Notes: generated from the letters alone by a model not told the origin. Counted from the first letter of the stretch, positions 32,380 to 41,802 are shown. The stretch: 64,000 nt of DNA from Dorea longicatena (GCF_025150085.1 NZ_CP102280.1:2429001-2493000); one strand, 5' to 3'. Program-made: numbers and translations.

Positions 32380-33864
32380 TTATTTTAACAGATTTCTTAC
32401 CATTTCTGCATCAAATGTAACAGACTTCACATGATCTACCTCGATCTGATACAGGGCATTTGCCGCAATATGCTCAGCTGCCTGCTCCAGATCACGGATT
32501 CCGGATGTATTCGAATATAATTCGATCACTTCGTCCAGACCTTCTTCACTCATGATGCACTCATCTTCCTTAAGGCTCATTCGCTTTAATACCTTCGGAA
32601 GTGCGAATTTGGAGAAGATCACTTTCTTCTCTTCCGGTGTATAATCCGGGATATCGATCACGGCGAAACGTGACATCAACGGTGCACTGATCTGAGACTT
32701 GTCATTAGCAGTCGCGATCGGGTATACACCTACCGTCGGAATCATACACTCGATATAGTTGTCTGTAAATCCAAGGTTATCCAGTAATGTCAGAAGTACA
32801 TCGGCCGGATTGCCATTGCCTTTACCGGATGCTGCTTTATCCAGCTCGTTGATGATAAATACCAGATTCGATTCTCCGGCCATGGCAAATGCATCCATGA
32901 TGATACCCGTCTTTGCATTGGCATAGATACGGGAACTTCCGGTTAACTGTTCCGGATCATTGATCGAACTCATATCCAGTGTTGTCCAAGGAAGCTTCAG
33001 GATACGTGCTACCGCATAGGCAATCTGGGATTTACCGGTTCCTGCAGGTCCTACTAACAGAAGTCCGTAAGCCGGTAATGTATGGGTACGGTTGATCTGG
33101 ATGATCGTCTCGATGATTCTCTGTTTTACACGTTCCATTCCGTAAAGTTCTTCGTCAAGGATACGACGCGCTTCATCCGGATCGATTGCTTCAAAATAAT
33201 TGCTCTTCCACTGTACATTCATCATAATGGAAAGTGCTCTCTGTGCATGGCGTCTTTCCTCCGGTGATACTTCGTGCGAACGTGCCACCGCAAGGTTACG
33301 TCTTGCCCACAGACGGATATTATCCGGAAGTGTTCTTCCCGCACAGTTCATGAAGTCCGTGATGCTCTGAAGACTGGTCAGCTTCATGTCATCTCCTGCC
33401 TCGTCTTCATCTTCGTCGTCCACCTCTTCTGCCGGTGCATTGCTTGCAAGCAGACGCTCGATCATAAACTGAAGGAATCCGTCTTCTGCAGATAATTTCG
33501 TACCGCCGCCAAATGCGATCTCGCGGATCTTATATACCGCATATCCTTCTTCTGTATTCTCCCCAGAGAGACGTACATTAATATGATTCTCTCCAAGCCA
33601 TTTTAACAGGCTTACGAATCTTGCATCGATTTTTAAGATGTCTGCACTTACGGTTCCGTCTTCCTGCTGGAATTCGAAAGAGGTTCTCTTAATCGGGTTC
33701 GTAAATACACCGCAGGAATGATGATCCCACTGGCAGATCTTATTATCGAGAACCATCATTGGTTTCTCGGCTGTTGCTTCATTTTCATTCGAACGGATGA
33801 CTGTATATGTACATTCCGCTGGTTTCTTTTCATCTGGTGTTGAATTAAAATCAAAAACTGGCAT
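32380..33864 (-). CDS. Lon-type AAA+ ATPase without a protease domain
   Basis: A 494-residue protein. Residues 1-200 are a domain not recognised here, including an acidic EEVDDEDEDEAGDD loop. Residues about 205-494 form a Lon-like AAA+ module: Walker A GPAGTGKS, a Walker B in which the usual Asp is Asn (VFIINELDKA), sensor 1 ATANDKSQIS, Arg finger PLMSRFA, and a lid with SGIRDLEQA as in LonA. The Ser-Lys protease domain is absent, so it should act as an unfoldase or adaptor. SD GGAGAAACC precedes the ATG. It leads an operon with MATE and UvrD genes; the functional link is unclear. Confidence 0.85.
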   Translation of the reverse strand: MPVFDFNSTPDEKKPAECTYTVIRSNENEATAEKPMMVLDNKICQWDHHSCGVFTNPIKRTSFEFQQEDGTVSADILKIDARFVSLLKWLGENHINVRLSGENTEEGYAVYKIREIAFGGGTKLSAEDGFLQFMIERLLASNAPAEEVDDEDEDEAGDDMKLTSLQSITDFMNCAGRTLPDNIRLWARRNLAVARSHEVSPEERRHAQRALSIMMNVQWKSNYFEAIDPDEARRILDEELYGMERVKQRIIETIIQINRTHTLPAYGLLLVGPAGTGKSQIAYAVARILKLPWTTLDMSSINDPEQLTGSSRIYANAKTGIIMDAFAMAGESNLVFIINELDKAASGKGNGNPADVLLTLLDNLGFTDNYIECMIPTVGVYPIATANDKSQISAPLMSRFAVIDIPDYTPEEKKVIFSKFALPKVLKRMSLKEDECIMSEEGLDEVIELYSNTSGIRDLEQAAEHIAANALYQIEVDHVKSVTFDAEMVRNLLK

Positions 33865-33973
33865 TGGTTTCTCCTTTTTGTATCTTTACTTTCTTTAATA
33901 TCATTCTGTATTTTTATGTTCTTGCATATTCTTACATATTTCTTGTATATTCCATGCATACTATATTAGTTTA

Positions 33974-36727
33974 TCATTCTTCCGGATTCTTTCCAAGTCT
34001 GATTTTTTCCATTTTTCTCACGAATTCCTCATCCGCATGGTCAAACAGATAATTCCTGTCACTCACTCGTTGCTTTTCATTATCCTCTTCGATCAGCTTT
34101 CTGGTATATTCGATCTCCTCGAGAAAATCTCTGGAAGAAATACGGGTTCCACCCTGTCCCATCGTGATCACCTGCTCTACTCCGTCAGACGTCACAACTG
34201 TTACATGATACTTTCTTCCTATATGATGAACAACCTTTTCGATGTACTGATCGGCTGTCTCTGCTTCTTTTGTATATACAACATGGATATTGTGGTATTT
34301 CTGGATCTCAAGCGCATAACCCTCTACCTTGTATGCATCGAACACAAGAATCAGAACGCATTTCTTATATCCCTGATAATTACACAGGATGTCCATCAGC
34401 TTATCCCGTGCCGCCTCAATACTGACTTTCGCCAGTTCTTTCAGCTCTTCCCATGCGAAAATGACATTGTATCCGTCAACCAGCAGATATTCCTGCATGG
34501 CTTCTTCTTTTTTAAGTTGCTTTTTGGCATACTCACTTTCATAAGTTTTCGGTGTCAGTCCGCCTTTTCTTTCTACTTTTCCATATGTCCGGATAAATAT
34601 CTCTTCCAGCTCTTTTTCTTCCGCTTTGGAATAGACTTTCGGAGTTCTTGCTGCTCTTGGCATCTGACGGGCTGCCTGCTCCGACTGTCTCTTTGCTTCT
34701 TCTAATGCACGTTCCTTTTCTAACTGATTCTCCAGATGCATATATTCCGGTACCTTGTCCCATGAAACGTTAAATCCTGCACCATGGGAACAGAATACGG
34801 AACCGGTCGGGTTCTCAATGTCGCGTTCCGGATCATAACCAATCTCTTCGATCACTGCTTCTGCATTCTGGCAAGGTTCATAACCGCGGAATGTACAGGT
34901 CAGATGTCCCTGTCCTCTTGTGTAGGAATTCACTTCCATCTGATAATCCCGCATATCTGCAACCGGTGCATAGCCTTCGATCGTCGTCATCTCTCCTTCT
35001 GTCTGCGGCGTACCGGCCTCCCCATTCATCCGCTGGATATCTGTAAGTGCCCGTCCGATCATTCCTGACGGGACCTCCAGCTGGAAATCATAATACGGTT
35101 CCAACAGTACACTCTCTGCCTGCATCAGTCCCTGACGCACCGCACGGTAAGTTGCCTGCCGGAAATCTCCTCCCTCGGTATGTTTCAGATGCGCCCTTCC
35201 TGCCGTCAATGTAATCTTCATATCTGTGATCACAGAACCGGTCAGCACACCTCTATGTTCTTTCTCCAGAAGATGGGTAAGGATCAGACGCTGCCAGTTT
35301 TTATCTAGCATATCTTCACTGCAGTCTGTTCCAATCACAATACCGCTGCCTCTTTCTCCCGGTTCCATCTTCAGATGTACTTCCGCATAATGCCGGAGCG
35401 GCTCAAAATGTCCCACACCTTCCACGGTATTCTGTATAGTCTCTTTATATACGATATTACCGGTGTCAAATTCTACTTCTACGCCGAACCTGTCTTTGAT
35501 CAGGCTTTTTAATATCTCAATCTGGACTGCTCCCATGAGTTTTGCATGAATCTCTCCCAGTTCTTCATTCCACACGATCTTAAGCATCGGATCTTCTTCT
35601 TCGAGTATCCGTAAGTTTCCAAGCATTTTGTGAACGTCACAGCCTTCCGGGAGTTCGATTTTGTAACTTAAGACAGGTTCCAGTGCCGGTGCTTCGGAAT
35701 CGCATTCTATGCCGAGGCCTTCCCCCGGATAAGTGTAATTCAGTCCGGTTACCGCACAGATCCTGCCGGAGCCTGCTTCCTGTACCATCTCGTATTTTTC
35801 TCCAGAATAGATCCGGATCTGGTTGACCTTTTCTTCCCAGCCGTTCATAGCTGTCTCGGATGTATCTTGTGTACGGTCAGATTCGTTCTTGCTCTGCTGC
35901 CTTCCTGTCGTTCCCGTCAATGTATCTTTTACCTTCAGAGTTCCGGATGTCACTTTCAGATGCGTCAGTCGGCCGCCGGATGGGTCTCTCGATATCTTGA
36001 AAACTTTTGCACCAAAATCACATGTACCAGTGTCTGTATTATTTATCTGCTCATTTCGTCCTATATAAGCAGACATCCCGTCCATAAATTCCTGCACACC
36101 TTCAATCTTTAGCGCCGAACCGAAATAACACGGATACACCTTTCTGCTTCCGATCATCTCCGCAATCGTATTTTCTTCCACTTTCTCCGATTCCAGATAC
36201 TCTTCCATCGCTTTCTCATCACACATGGCAATGCTGTCATATGTTTCTTCCGACATTTCCGAAAAATCAATGCATCCTTCATCCAGTCTGTTCTGCAGAT
36301 CTGCCAGTACCTTTGCCTTATCTGTTCCCACCTGATCCATCTTATTGATGAATATGAACGTCGGTATCTGATATCTTTTCAACAGGCTCCAGAGCGTGCG
36401 TGTATGTCCCTGCACCCCGTCAGCTCCGTTGATCACCAGGATCGCATAATCCAGTACCTGCAAGGTACGCTCCATTTCTGCGGAGAAATCCACATGCCCC
36501 GGTGTATCCAGAAGCGTTATCCCCAGATTGCCCATTTTTAATTCTGCCTGTTTGGAAAAGATCGTGATTCCTCTTTCCCGTTCCAGTTCGTATGTATCTA
36601 AGAATGCATCTTTATGGTCGACTCTTCCAAGCTTTCTAATCTGCCCGCTTAAGTAGAGCATGCATTCCGATAATGTCGTTTTCCCAGCATCCACATGCGC
36701 CAGAATTCCAATTGTAATATGTCTCAT
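33974..36727 (-). CDS. TetM/EF-G-like GTPase fused to a Rae1/YacP-type NYN nuclease
   Basis: A 917-residue protein. Residues 1 to about 665 form a ribosome-protection-type translational GTPase: G1 AHVDAGKTT, switch RERGITI, G3 DTPGHVDF, G4 INKMDQ, then EF-G-like domains II-V. After a charged coiled-coil linker (about 665-743), residues 744-917 match YacP/Rae1: LLVDGYN (Asp751), LVFDAYKVEG (Asp797), TADQYIEKVV (Asp826) and VVTSDGVEQ (Asp848), so all acidic catalytic positions are kept. Rae1 in Bacillus cleaves mRNA in the ribosomal A site. The fusion implies a factor that enters the ribosome and cuts mRNA. It could be mis-called as tetracycline resistance; the domain IV loop should be compared before accepting that. 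Confidence 0.92.
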   Translation of the reverse strand: MRHITIGILAHVDAGKTTLSECMLYLSGQIRKLGRVDHKDAFLDTYELERERGITIFSKQAELKMGNLGITLLDTPGHVDFSAEMERTLQVLDYAILVINGADGVQGHTRTLWSLLKRYQIPTFIFINKMDQVGTDKAKVLADLQNRLDEGCIDFSEMSEETYDSIAMCDEKAMEEYLESEKVEENTIAEMIGSRKVYPCYFGSALKIEGVQEFMDGMSAYIGRNEQINNTDTGTCDFGAKVFKISRDPSGGRLTHLKVTSGTLKVKDTLTGTTGRQQSKNESDRTQDTSETAMNGWEEKVNQIRIYSGEKYEMVQEAGSGRICAVTGLNYTYPGEGLGIECDSEAPALEPVLSYKIELPEGCDVHKMLGNLRILEEEDPMLKIVWNEELGEIHAKLMGAVQIEILKSLIKDRFGVEVEFDTGNIVYKETIQNTVEGVGHFEPLRHYAEVHLKMEPGERGSGIVIGTDCSEDMLDKNWQRLILTHLLEKEHRGVLTGSVITDMKITLTAGRAHLKHTEGGDFRQATYRAVRQGLMQAESVLLEPYYDFQLEVPSGMIGRALTDIQRMNGEAGTPQTEGEMTTIEGYAPVADMRDYQMEVNSYTRGQGHLTCTFRGYEPCQNAEAVIEEIGYDPERDIENPTGSVFCSHGAGFNVSWDKVPEYMHLENQLEKERALEEAKRQSEQAARQMPRAARTPKVYSKAEEKELEEIFIRTYGKVERKGGLTPKTYESEYAKKQLKKEEAMQEYLLVDGYNVIFAWEELKELAKVSIEAARDKLMDILCNYQGYKKCVLILVFDAYKVEGYALEIQKYHNIHVVYTKEAETADQYIEKVVHHIGRKYHVTVVTSDGVEQVITMGQGGTRISSRDFLEEIEYTRKLIEEDNEKQRVSDRNYLFDHADEEFVRKMEKIRLGKNPEE

Positions 36728-37000
36728 AATTTCGTTCCTTACTGTCTTTTATTTTTTCTTTCTTTTGTCTTTTCTCTGCTTCATATTTTCACCGATTTTC
36801 CGCTTATTATCTGTCGTTATCAGTCACTATTACCATTACTTATCAGTATTCTTTTTTACGATATTGTTATTATACAACATAATTTATATTTTGTACTTTT
36901 TTTCGAAATTTTGCAATTTACTATTGTTTTTTTCCGCAAAATCTGTTTGACTATTAGTGAAGACATATTAAAAAAAATAATAAATAAGCGAGGTATTGTT
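36728..37000. other. AT-rich divergent promoter region, no gene seen
   Basis: A gap of 273 bases between the divergent GTPase-nuclease and purC genes. It is very T-rich on the plus strand with no SD-led ORF of note. No purine riboswitch pattern was found in front of purC, and no clear consensus promoter could be fixed. Confidence 0.5.
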
Positions 37001-37864
37001 ATGAAACCAATAAAAGAAGGTAAAGTCCGTGAAATTTATGATAACGGAGACAGCCTGATTATGGTTGCCACTGATCGTATCAGTTGTTTTGACGTAATTC
37101 TTAAGAACGTTGTTTCCAAGAAAGGAACCGTTCTGACACAGATGTCTAAATTCTGGTTCGACCTGACAAAAGACATTCTTCCAAACCACATGATCTCTAC
37201 TGATGTGAAAGATATGCCTGAATTCTTCCAGAAACCAGAATATGACGGAAACAGCATGATGTGCAAAAAGCTTGAGATGCTTCCAATCGAATGTATCGTA
37301 CGTGGTTACATTACAGGAAGCGGATGGAAGAGCTATAAAGAAAATGGCACTGTATGCGGTATCAAACTTCCGGAAGGATTAAAAGAATCCGACAAGCTTC
37401 CAGAGCCAATCTACACACCATCCACAAAAGCTGAGATCGGAGATCATGACGAAAATATTTCTTATGAGCAGAGTATTGCCCACCTTGAGAAATATTTCCC
37501 TGGCAAAGGCGAAGAATACGCAGCCAAACTTCGTGACTGTACAATCGCTCTCTATAAAAAATGTGCAGACTACGCATTAAGCCGTGGTATTATCATCGCC
37601 GATACAAAATTCGAATTCGGTCTTGATGAGAATGGTAACATGGTGATCGGTGATGAGATGCTTACACCTGACAGTTCTCGTTTCTGGCCAGTAGAAGGTT
37701 ATGAACCGGGACATGGACAGCCATCATTCGACAAACAGTTTGCACGTGACTGGCTGACTTCTCACCCGGATAACGACTGGACTCTTCCGGATGACGTAGT
37801 TCAGAAAACAATCGACAAATATCTTCAGTGCTACAAGATGATCACAGGCAAAGAACTTGCTTAA
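37001..37864 (+). CDS. purC: phosphoribosylaminoimidazole-succinocarboxamide synthase (SAICAR synthetase)
   Basis: A 287-residue purine-biosynthesis enzyme joining CAIR and aspartate with ATP. KPIKEGKVREIYD and DRISCFDVILKN form the N-terminal ATP-binding part, with ECIVRGYITGSGWKSY, DTKFEFGLDENG and DEMLTPDSSRFWP as the classic SAICAR signatures. ATG at 37001 follows GCGAGG; the frame is open further upstream but only through T-rich non-coding sequence. It stands alone here, not in a pur cluster, and is followed by a strong terminator. It is longer than the 240-residue bacterial form and closer to the long type. Confidence 0.96.
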   Translation: MKPIKEGKVREIYDNGDSLIMVATDRISCFDVILKNVVSKKGTVLTQMSKFWFDLTKDILPNHMISTDVKDMPEFFQKPEYDGNSMMCKKLEMLPIECIVRGYITGSGWKSYKENGTVCGIKLPEGLKESDKLPEPIYTPSTKAEIGDHDENISYEQSIAHLEKYFPGKGEEYAAKLRDCTIALYKKCADYALSRGIIIADTKFEFGLDENGNMVIGDEMLTPDSSRFWPVEGYEPGHGQPSFDKQFARDWLTSHPDNDWTLPDDVVQKTIDKYLQCYKMITGKELA

Positions 37865-37932
37865 TTTTCCTGTATCCAGAGAATCAAACTCCTTGCGGTT
37901 CTCTCAGATATCTGATTAGGTAGCGATACATA

Positions 37933-37978
37933 CTCCCGTCGGCAACTGTCTCATTGACAGTTTCTGACGGGAGTTTTA
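37933..37978 (+). terminator. purC terminator
   Basis: Arms CTCCCGTC...GACGGGAG with an inner ACTGTC/GACAGT stem, then TTTTATT on the plus strand. Confidence 0.92.
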
Positions 37979-37983
37979 TTATA

Positions 37984-38060
37984 TTTACAGAACTTGCCAT
38001 CGACAACGTCTCTTGTATATTTGGATATCTACAGGATCTGCCGATGACAGTTTTTACATT
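37984..38060. repeat. paired short repeat ACAGRA-TGCC, copies C and D
   Basis: Units TTTACAGAACTTGCCATCGA and TCTACAGGATCTGCCGATGA about 45 bases apart, the second followed by GTTTTTAC. They match copies A and B at 26374-26445 in wording and spacing. Confidence 0.45.
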
Positions 38061-38097
38061 TTTATACAAAATTCTATAGAAAGAAGTGGCTTTATAT

Positions 38098-38838
38098 ATG
38101 CAAAAAACATATTTTTACCGTGGACTTTTCTATCTCATGGGACTTCTTATTCTCGCTCTGGGAATCACGCTGAACACAAAAACCGGACTCGGTGTATCTC
38201 CTATCATCTCAGTGTCATTCAGTATCTCTACGATCTGGCATTTTAATTTTGGAAATACTACACTGGTTCTTTATGCTCTTTTTGTTGTCGTAGAGATGAT
38301 CCTACATACGATCCGAAGTCTCCATGCCAGACAATCGGAAGGTCTTCCTCTGGAACACGCTAATCAGATGAACCTGAAACTGGTCCTTTTTATGGACATT
38401 TTACAATTCCCGCTAAGCCTGATTTTCACCCGGTTCCTGAATATATTTTCCGGTATGATCCCTGATCTTTGGACAACTTATCCTGATTCTTTTTCCGGAA
38501 GTTTTCCCGGAAGGATCCTCTTTCTGATCATTGCCATCATTCTGACAGGCGTCGGTGCCGCCATGTCTTTGAACATGCGTATCATCCCCAATCCCGGAGA
38601 TGGAATTGTTCAGGCAATCTCCGATTTCATCCACAAAAGCGTAGGATTTACCAAAAATTGTTTCGACCTTTTTAATATCTGTCTGACAATCTCTGTTGGT
38701 CTTATCTTTGCGCATCACCTGGTAGGCATCGGAATCGGAACGATCCTTGCCGTGATCGGGGTCGGACGTGCTATCGCCGCATTTAATCATTTCTTCAAAC
38801 AGCCGATGGCAGTACTTTCCGGTATGAACGAATCTTAA
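38098..38838 (+). CDS. YczE/YyaS-like membrane protein (DUF6198 type)
   Basis: A 246-residue integral membrane protein with about six helices. It begins YFYRGLFYLMGLLILALGITLNTKTGLGVSPI and has SLNMRIIPNPGDGIVQAISDF and GIGIGTILAVIGVGRAIAAFN near the end, typical of the YczE family. ATG at 38098 is chosen over GTG at 38086 on account of the AGAAGTGG Shine-Dalgarno. The family has no settled function. It stands alone on the plus strand, convergent with the spoVA operon. Confidence 0.8.
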   Translation: MQKTYFYRGLFYLMGLLILALGITLNTKTGLGVSPIISVSFSISTIWHFNFGNTTLVLYALFVVVEMILHTIRSLHARQSEGLPLEHANQMNLKLVLFMDILQFPLSLIFTRFLNIFSGMIPDLWTTYPDSFSGSFPGRILFLIIAIILTGVGAAMSLNMRIIPNPGDGIVQAISDFIHKSVGFTKNCFDLFNICLTISVGLIFAHHLVGIGIGTILAVIGVGRAIAAFNHFFKQPMAVLSGMNES

Positions 38839-38862
38839 TGATCTCTTAATCCGGGTTCACAG

Positions 38863-39219
38863 CTATTTCTTCATCTTTGGCTCAAAGATCAGGGACGCCA
38901 GATAGCCAAAGATGAGAGCCGCTGATATACCTACTGCACTGGCTTTAAATCCTCCCATAAAGATTCCGATAAATCCTTCTTTTTCTACGGCTTCTTTTAC
39001 ACCTTTCCACAGAAGATTTCCAAACCCCAGTAACGGTACACTGGCTCCTGCTCCGGCAAAATCCTGAATAACCGGATATATCTTAAATGCTCCCAGTACA
39101 GAACCGCTGCAGACCAGAAGCACCATGATTCTTCCGGGCATCAGCTTCGTCCTGTCCAGCAGTATCTGCGTCAGAGCACAGATCAGTCCCCCTACCCAGA
39201 ATGCATTGATATAATCCAT
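38863..39219 (-). CDS. spoVAE: stage V sporulation protein AE
   Basis: A 118-residue membrane protein with three to four helices, beginning YINAFWVGGLICALTQILLDRT as in SpoVAE. It is part of the inner-membrane channel that moves dipicolinic acid into the forespore and out at germination. It is the last gene of the spoVA operon, 12 bases after spoVAD. The reading is complete. Confidence 0.93.
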   Translation of the reverse strand: MDYINAFWVGGLICALTQILLDRTKLMPGRIMVLLVCSGSVLGAFKIYPVIQDFAGAGASVPLLGFGNLLWKGVKEAVEKEGFIGIFMGGFKASAVGISAALIFGYLASLIFEPKMKK

Positions 39220-39231
39220 AATCTTTTCCTC

Positions 39232-40236
39232 CTAGCAATGTTCTAAGACAATTCCATGTGCGATCCCCGGTACACTGGCTCCTTCATTATAACTGACGGT
39301 TGACATAAGTGCTCCCGTCGGTACAAAGAGTACACGTTTCCACTCTCCTCTTGATATCTTTGGCAGGATATAAGCGGATAATGTTGCGGCCGCACAACCA
39401 CAGCCACTTCCTCCGGCATGTGTATCCTGCATATTCTGATCAAAGATTGTCATTCCGCAATCCATATGATTTATCTTGATATCATGTTCTTTTCCCCTCA
39501 TAAGGTCGAATAAAATACTCTGCCCCACATAGCCAATATCTCCGGTAATGATCCTGTCGTAATCCGTTTCTTTTCTTTCAAAATCCTCCAGATTCTGAAT
39601 GATCGTATCACATGCGGCCGGAGCCATACATGCTCCCATATTCTGTGAGTCTTTCAGACCGTAATCCACAATTTTTCCTACTGTCACCCCGGTTATCCTC
39701 ACATGACTTCTATTTTTCCCCACGATAAATGCTCCGCTTCCGGTCACTGTCCAGTGTGCCGATAATGGTCTCTGATTCGCATATCCGAGAGGAAAACGGA
39801 ATTCTTTCTCAGCACTTCCGAAATGACTGGATGTTACCGCCAGCATCCGTTCTCCATATCCCGCAGCTACACTCATCGAAGCCAGGGCAAGTGCTTCTCC
39901 GGAAGTCGAACATGCTCCATATAATCCGAACATCGGGATCTGAAGTGTCTCTACTCCCATTGAAGTTGCCACTCCCTGCCTTAACAGATCTCCACCGAAC
40001 AGATAACGGATACTCTCCGGTGCCAAATGTGCTTTACCAAGAGCCAGAAGACATGCTTCCTTCTGCATGGTGCTTTCTGCTTCTTCCCAGGTATTCTCCC
40101 CGAAAAGATCTTTCTCTGCCACCATATCGAACATACCGCCCAAAGGTCCTTCTCCTTCTTTTTTCCCAACAACCGAAGCACTCTCTTCAAGGTACGGAGA
40201 TACCTCAAAGGCTATACTTTGCTTTCCCTTTATCAT
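39232..40236 (-). CDS. spoVAD: stage V sporulation protein AD
   Basis: A 334-residue soluble protein with a thiolase-like fold (FGLYGACSTSGEALALASM, GGSGCGCAATL-like region) that binds dipicolinic acid and lies on the outer face of the spore inner membrane. Length and order in the operon are standard. About 50 bases separate it from spoVAC. Confidence 0.94.
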   Translation of the reverse strand: MIKGKQSIAFEVSPYLEESASVVGKKEGEGPLGGMFDMVAEKDLFGENTWEEAESTMQKEACLLALGKAHLAPESIRYLFGGDLLRQGVATSMGVETLQIPMFGLYGACSTSGEALALASMSVAAGYGERMLAVTSSHFGSAEKEFRFPLGYANQRPLSAHWTVTGSGAFIVGKNRSHVRITGVTVGKIVDYGLKDSQNMGACMAPAACDTIIQNLEDFERKETDYDRIITGDIGYVGQSILFDLMRGKEHDIKINHMDCGMTIFDQNMQDTHAGGSGCGCAAATLSAYILPKISRGEWKRVLFVPTGALMSTVSYNEGASVPGIAHGIVLEHC

Positions 40237-40284
40237 TCATCTTATCCTTTCCCGACATATTTACATATCTGAGATCCTCTGCCG

Positions 40285-40743
40285 TCATAATACTCCGACA
40301 ATTCTTAACAGCCAGTAGAACAGTCCCAGAACCCAGCTTGTAAAGATTCCATACAGAATCACCGGACCTGCAATCGTAAATATCTTACAGCCGATTCCCA
40401 TAACCTGTCCTTCTTTTTTGTATTCGATTGCCGGTGCTGCCACCGAATTGGCAAATCCGGTGATCGGAACCAGCGCTCCGGCTCCGCCCCATTTTGCAAT
40501 CCTTGGATAGACATTGAATCCCGTCAGTACTGCACTCAGAAATACCAGAAGCATAGAACACCAGCCGCCACTTATATCTTTATCTAATCCTGCCTTCTCA
40601 CAGATATTCAAAATTCCCTGTCCCAGCACGCAGATTGCGCCTCCTGTTACGAATGCTTTTGTCATATTAGCAGGCAGATTATGCACCGGTGTTTTTTGCT
40701 TTACATAATTTTCATAAGCCTGCTGCTGTCTTTTTTTATCCAT
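40285..40743 (-). CDS. spoVAC: stage V sporulation protein AC
   Basis: A 152-residue membrane protein beginning with a basic cytoplasmic tail, then FVTGGAICVLGQGILNICE and FNVYPRIAKWGGAGALVPITGFANS, the SpoVAC signature. SpoVAC acts as a mechanosensitive channel component for dipicolinic acid release. It begins three bases after spoVAB. Confidence 0.94.
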   Translation of the reverse strand: MDKKRQQQAYENYVKQKTPVHNLPANMTKAFVTGGAICVLGQGILNICEKAGLDKDISGGWCSMLLVFLSAVLTGFNVYPRIAKWGGAGALVPITGFANSVAAPAIEYKKEGQVMGIGCKIFTIAGPVILYGIFTSWVLGLFYWLLRIVGVL

Positions 40744-40746
40744 TTT

Positions 40747-41157
40747 TTACCACCTTTTCCAAAAAAACAGTAATGCTCCTAATCCTTTTCCAAAAGCGAT
40801 TCCTATAATGATCGCTCCAATCCCTCTCACAAGCCGGATTCTCCTGATGAAGATTGGAAAGAGATCCAGCATCTCAGTAAGAGCCATCGCCCAGCATCCT
40901 ACAAAGATTCCACCGAAAAGTCCCGCCAGCGGAACCAGCCAGCTTCCGTATGGTATCGTGGGATGATAGACAGAGATGATTGCTCCGATACTGCCGCCCA
41001 CTGCAATGGCATCTTCATAGAGCATAACATGCTCACCTGTATGTGTCCTGTCCGCAAAATCCGACACCACCCCCAGTCCGATAATAAAAGAAAATAAACC
41101 TCCGGCCGCCGTAATTCCGGCACTAAGTCCCAGAATTGCCAGGAATATGTTTTTCAT
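40747..41157 (-). CDS. spoVAB: stage V sporulation protein AB
   Basis: A 136-residue membrane protein. ATG at 41157 (MKNIFLAILGLSAG) overlaps the spoVAA end by about 35 bases; a longer reading to 41223 is not favoured. The sequence GLGVVSDFADRT and PLAGLFGGIFVGCWAMALTEMLDLFPIF match SpoVAB. It is required for dipicolinate transport with the rest of the operon. Confidence 0.92.
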   Translation of the reverse strand: MKNIFLAILGLSAGITAAGGLFSFIIGLGVVSDFADRTHTGEHVMLYEDAIAVGGSIGAIISVYHPTIPYGSWLVPLAGLFGGIFVGCWAMALTEMLDLFPIFIRRIRLVRGIGAIIIGIAFGKGLGALLFFWKRW

Positions 41158-41797
41158 CCACATCCAATTCTTTCTCCTTTCTGGAGTACGTTTCCACAAG
41201 CGTCGTCTGTATATCATTTTCATACAGTCGCATCTCTACCTCCATTGGTGTCGGATCTACCGACAGCCGTTTTTTACCGAAATGATTAAAGAATGTCAGA
41301 ATTCCGATGATAATACCAATACAATACATAAATTCCAGAATCGTAAATCCATTCGACTTTGTTCCGGTCAGAAGTTCGTATATCTGTCCGAACATTTTTG
41401 TCACGCCTACATCATTATTGAATGCCATTGTTGAAAATGCCGCTCCGAAAAAACTGATCATCACCACCATGACAATCTTCGCCACGTGAATAACTCCGCC
41501 TTTCCCATCCTGTTCTTCATATGTCACGATGAAATCCGTCTCCCCGATATTTTCCACAGAAGCCTCCGGATAGATTTCATGGATCTTCTGTATCACTTTT
41601 AAGACCGACATGACCACTCGTCTTTCCCTTTTATTATCCGGGTGATGAAATGTCAGAAGATGCGTACTTCTGATTCTGGCCAGCATTGCAGGATTGACGC
41701 ATTCAATCTTCAATACATCTCCAAGCGTTACCGACTTTTTTGCGACCTCTATATTCCGGTCTGCTTTTATATATATATCATCAGAATTCGCGGTCAT
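41123..41797 (-). CDS. spoVAA: stage V sporulation protein AA
   Basis: A 224-residue protein with an N-terminal cytoplasmic domain (DIYIKADRNIEV, VTLGDVLKIEC) and two C-terminal membrane helices (VIHVAKIVMVVMISFFGAAF and YCIGIIIGILTFFNHFG). ATG at 41797 sits six bases after GGAGGTG. It is the first conserved gene of the spoVA operon and is transcribed in the forespore. Confidence 0.92.
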   Translation of the reverse strand: MTANSDDIYIKADRNIEVAKKSVTLGDVLKIECVNPAMLARIRSTHLLTFHHPDNKRERRVVMSVLKVIQKIHEIYPEASVENIGETDFIVTYEEQDGKGGVIHVAKIVMVVMISFFGAAFSTMAFNNDVGVTKMFGQIYELLTGTKSNGFTILEFMYCIGIIIGILTFFNHFGKKRLSVDPTPMEVEMRLYENDIQTTLVETYSRKEKELDVDEKHIPGNSGT

Positions 41798-41802
41798 CTT
41801 CT

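Noticed and set aside
33974..36727. Tetracycline-resistance gene (tetM/tetO type)
   Set aside because: The GTPase half is related, but the fused nuclease domain and the absence of mobile context make a plain resistance call unsafe.
36695..37000. Longer N-terminus for purC
   Set aside because: The open frame upstream is T-rich and gives hydrophobic nonsense; the GCGAGG Shine-Dalgarno and conserved start are at 37001.
36728..37000. Purine riboswitch or PurR box before purC
   Set aside because: The region has neither the conserved loops of a purine aptamer nor a convincing PurBox.
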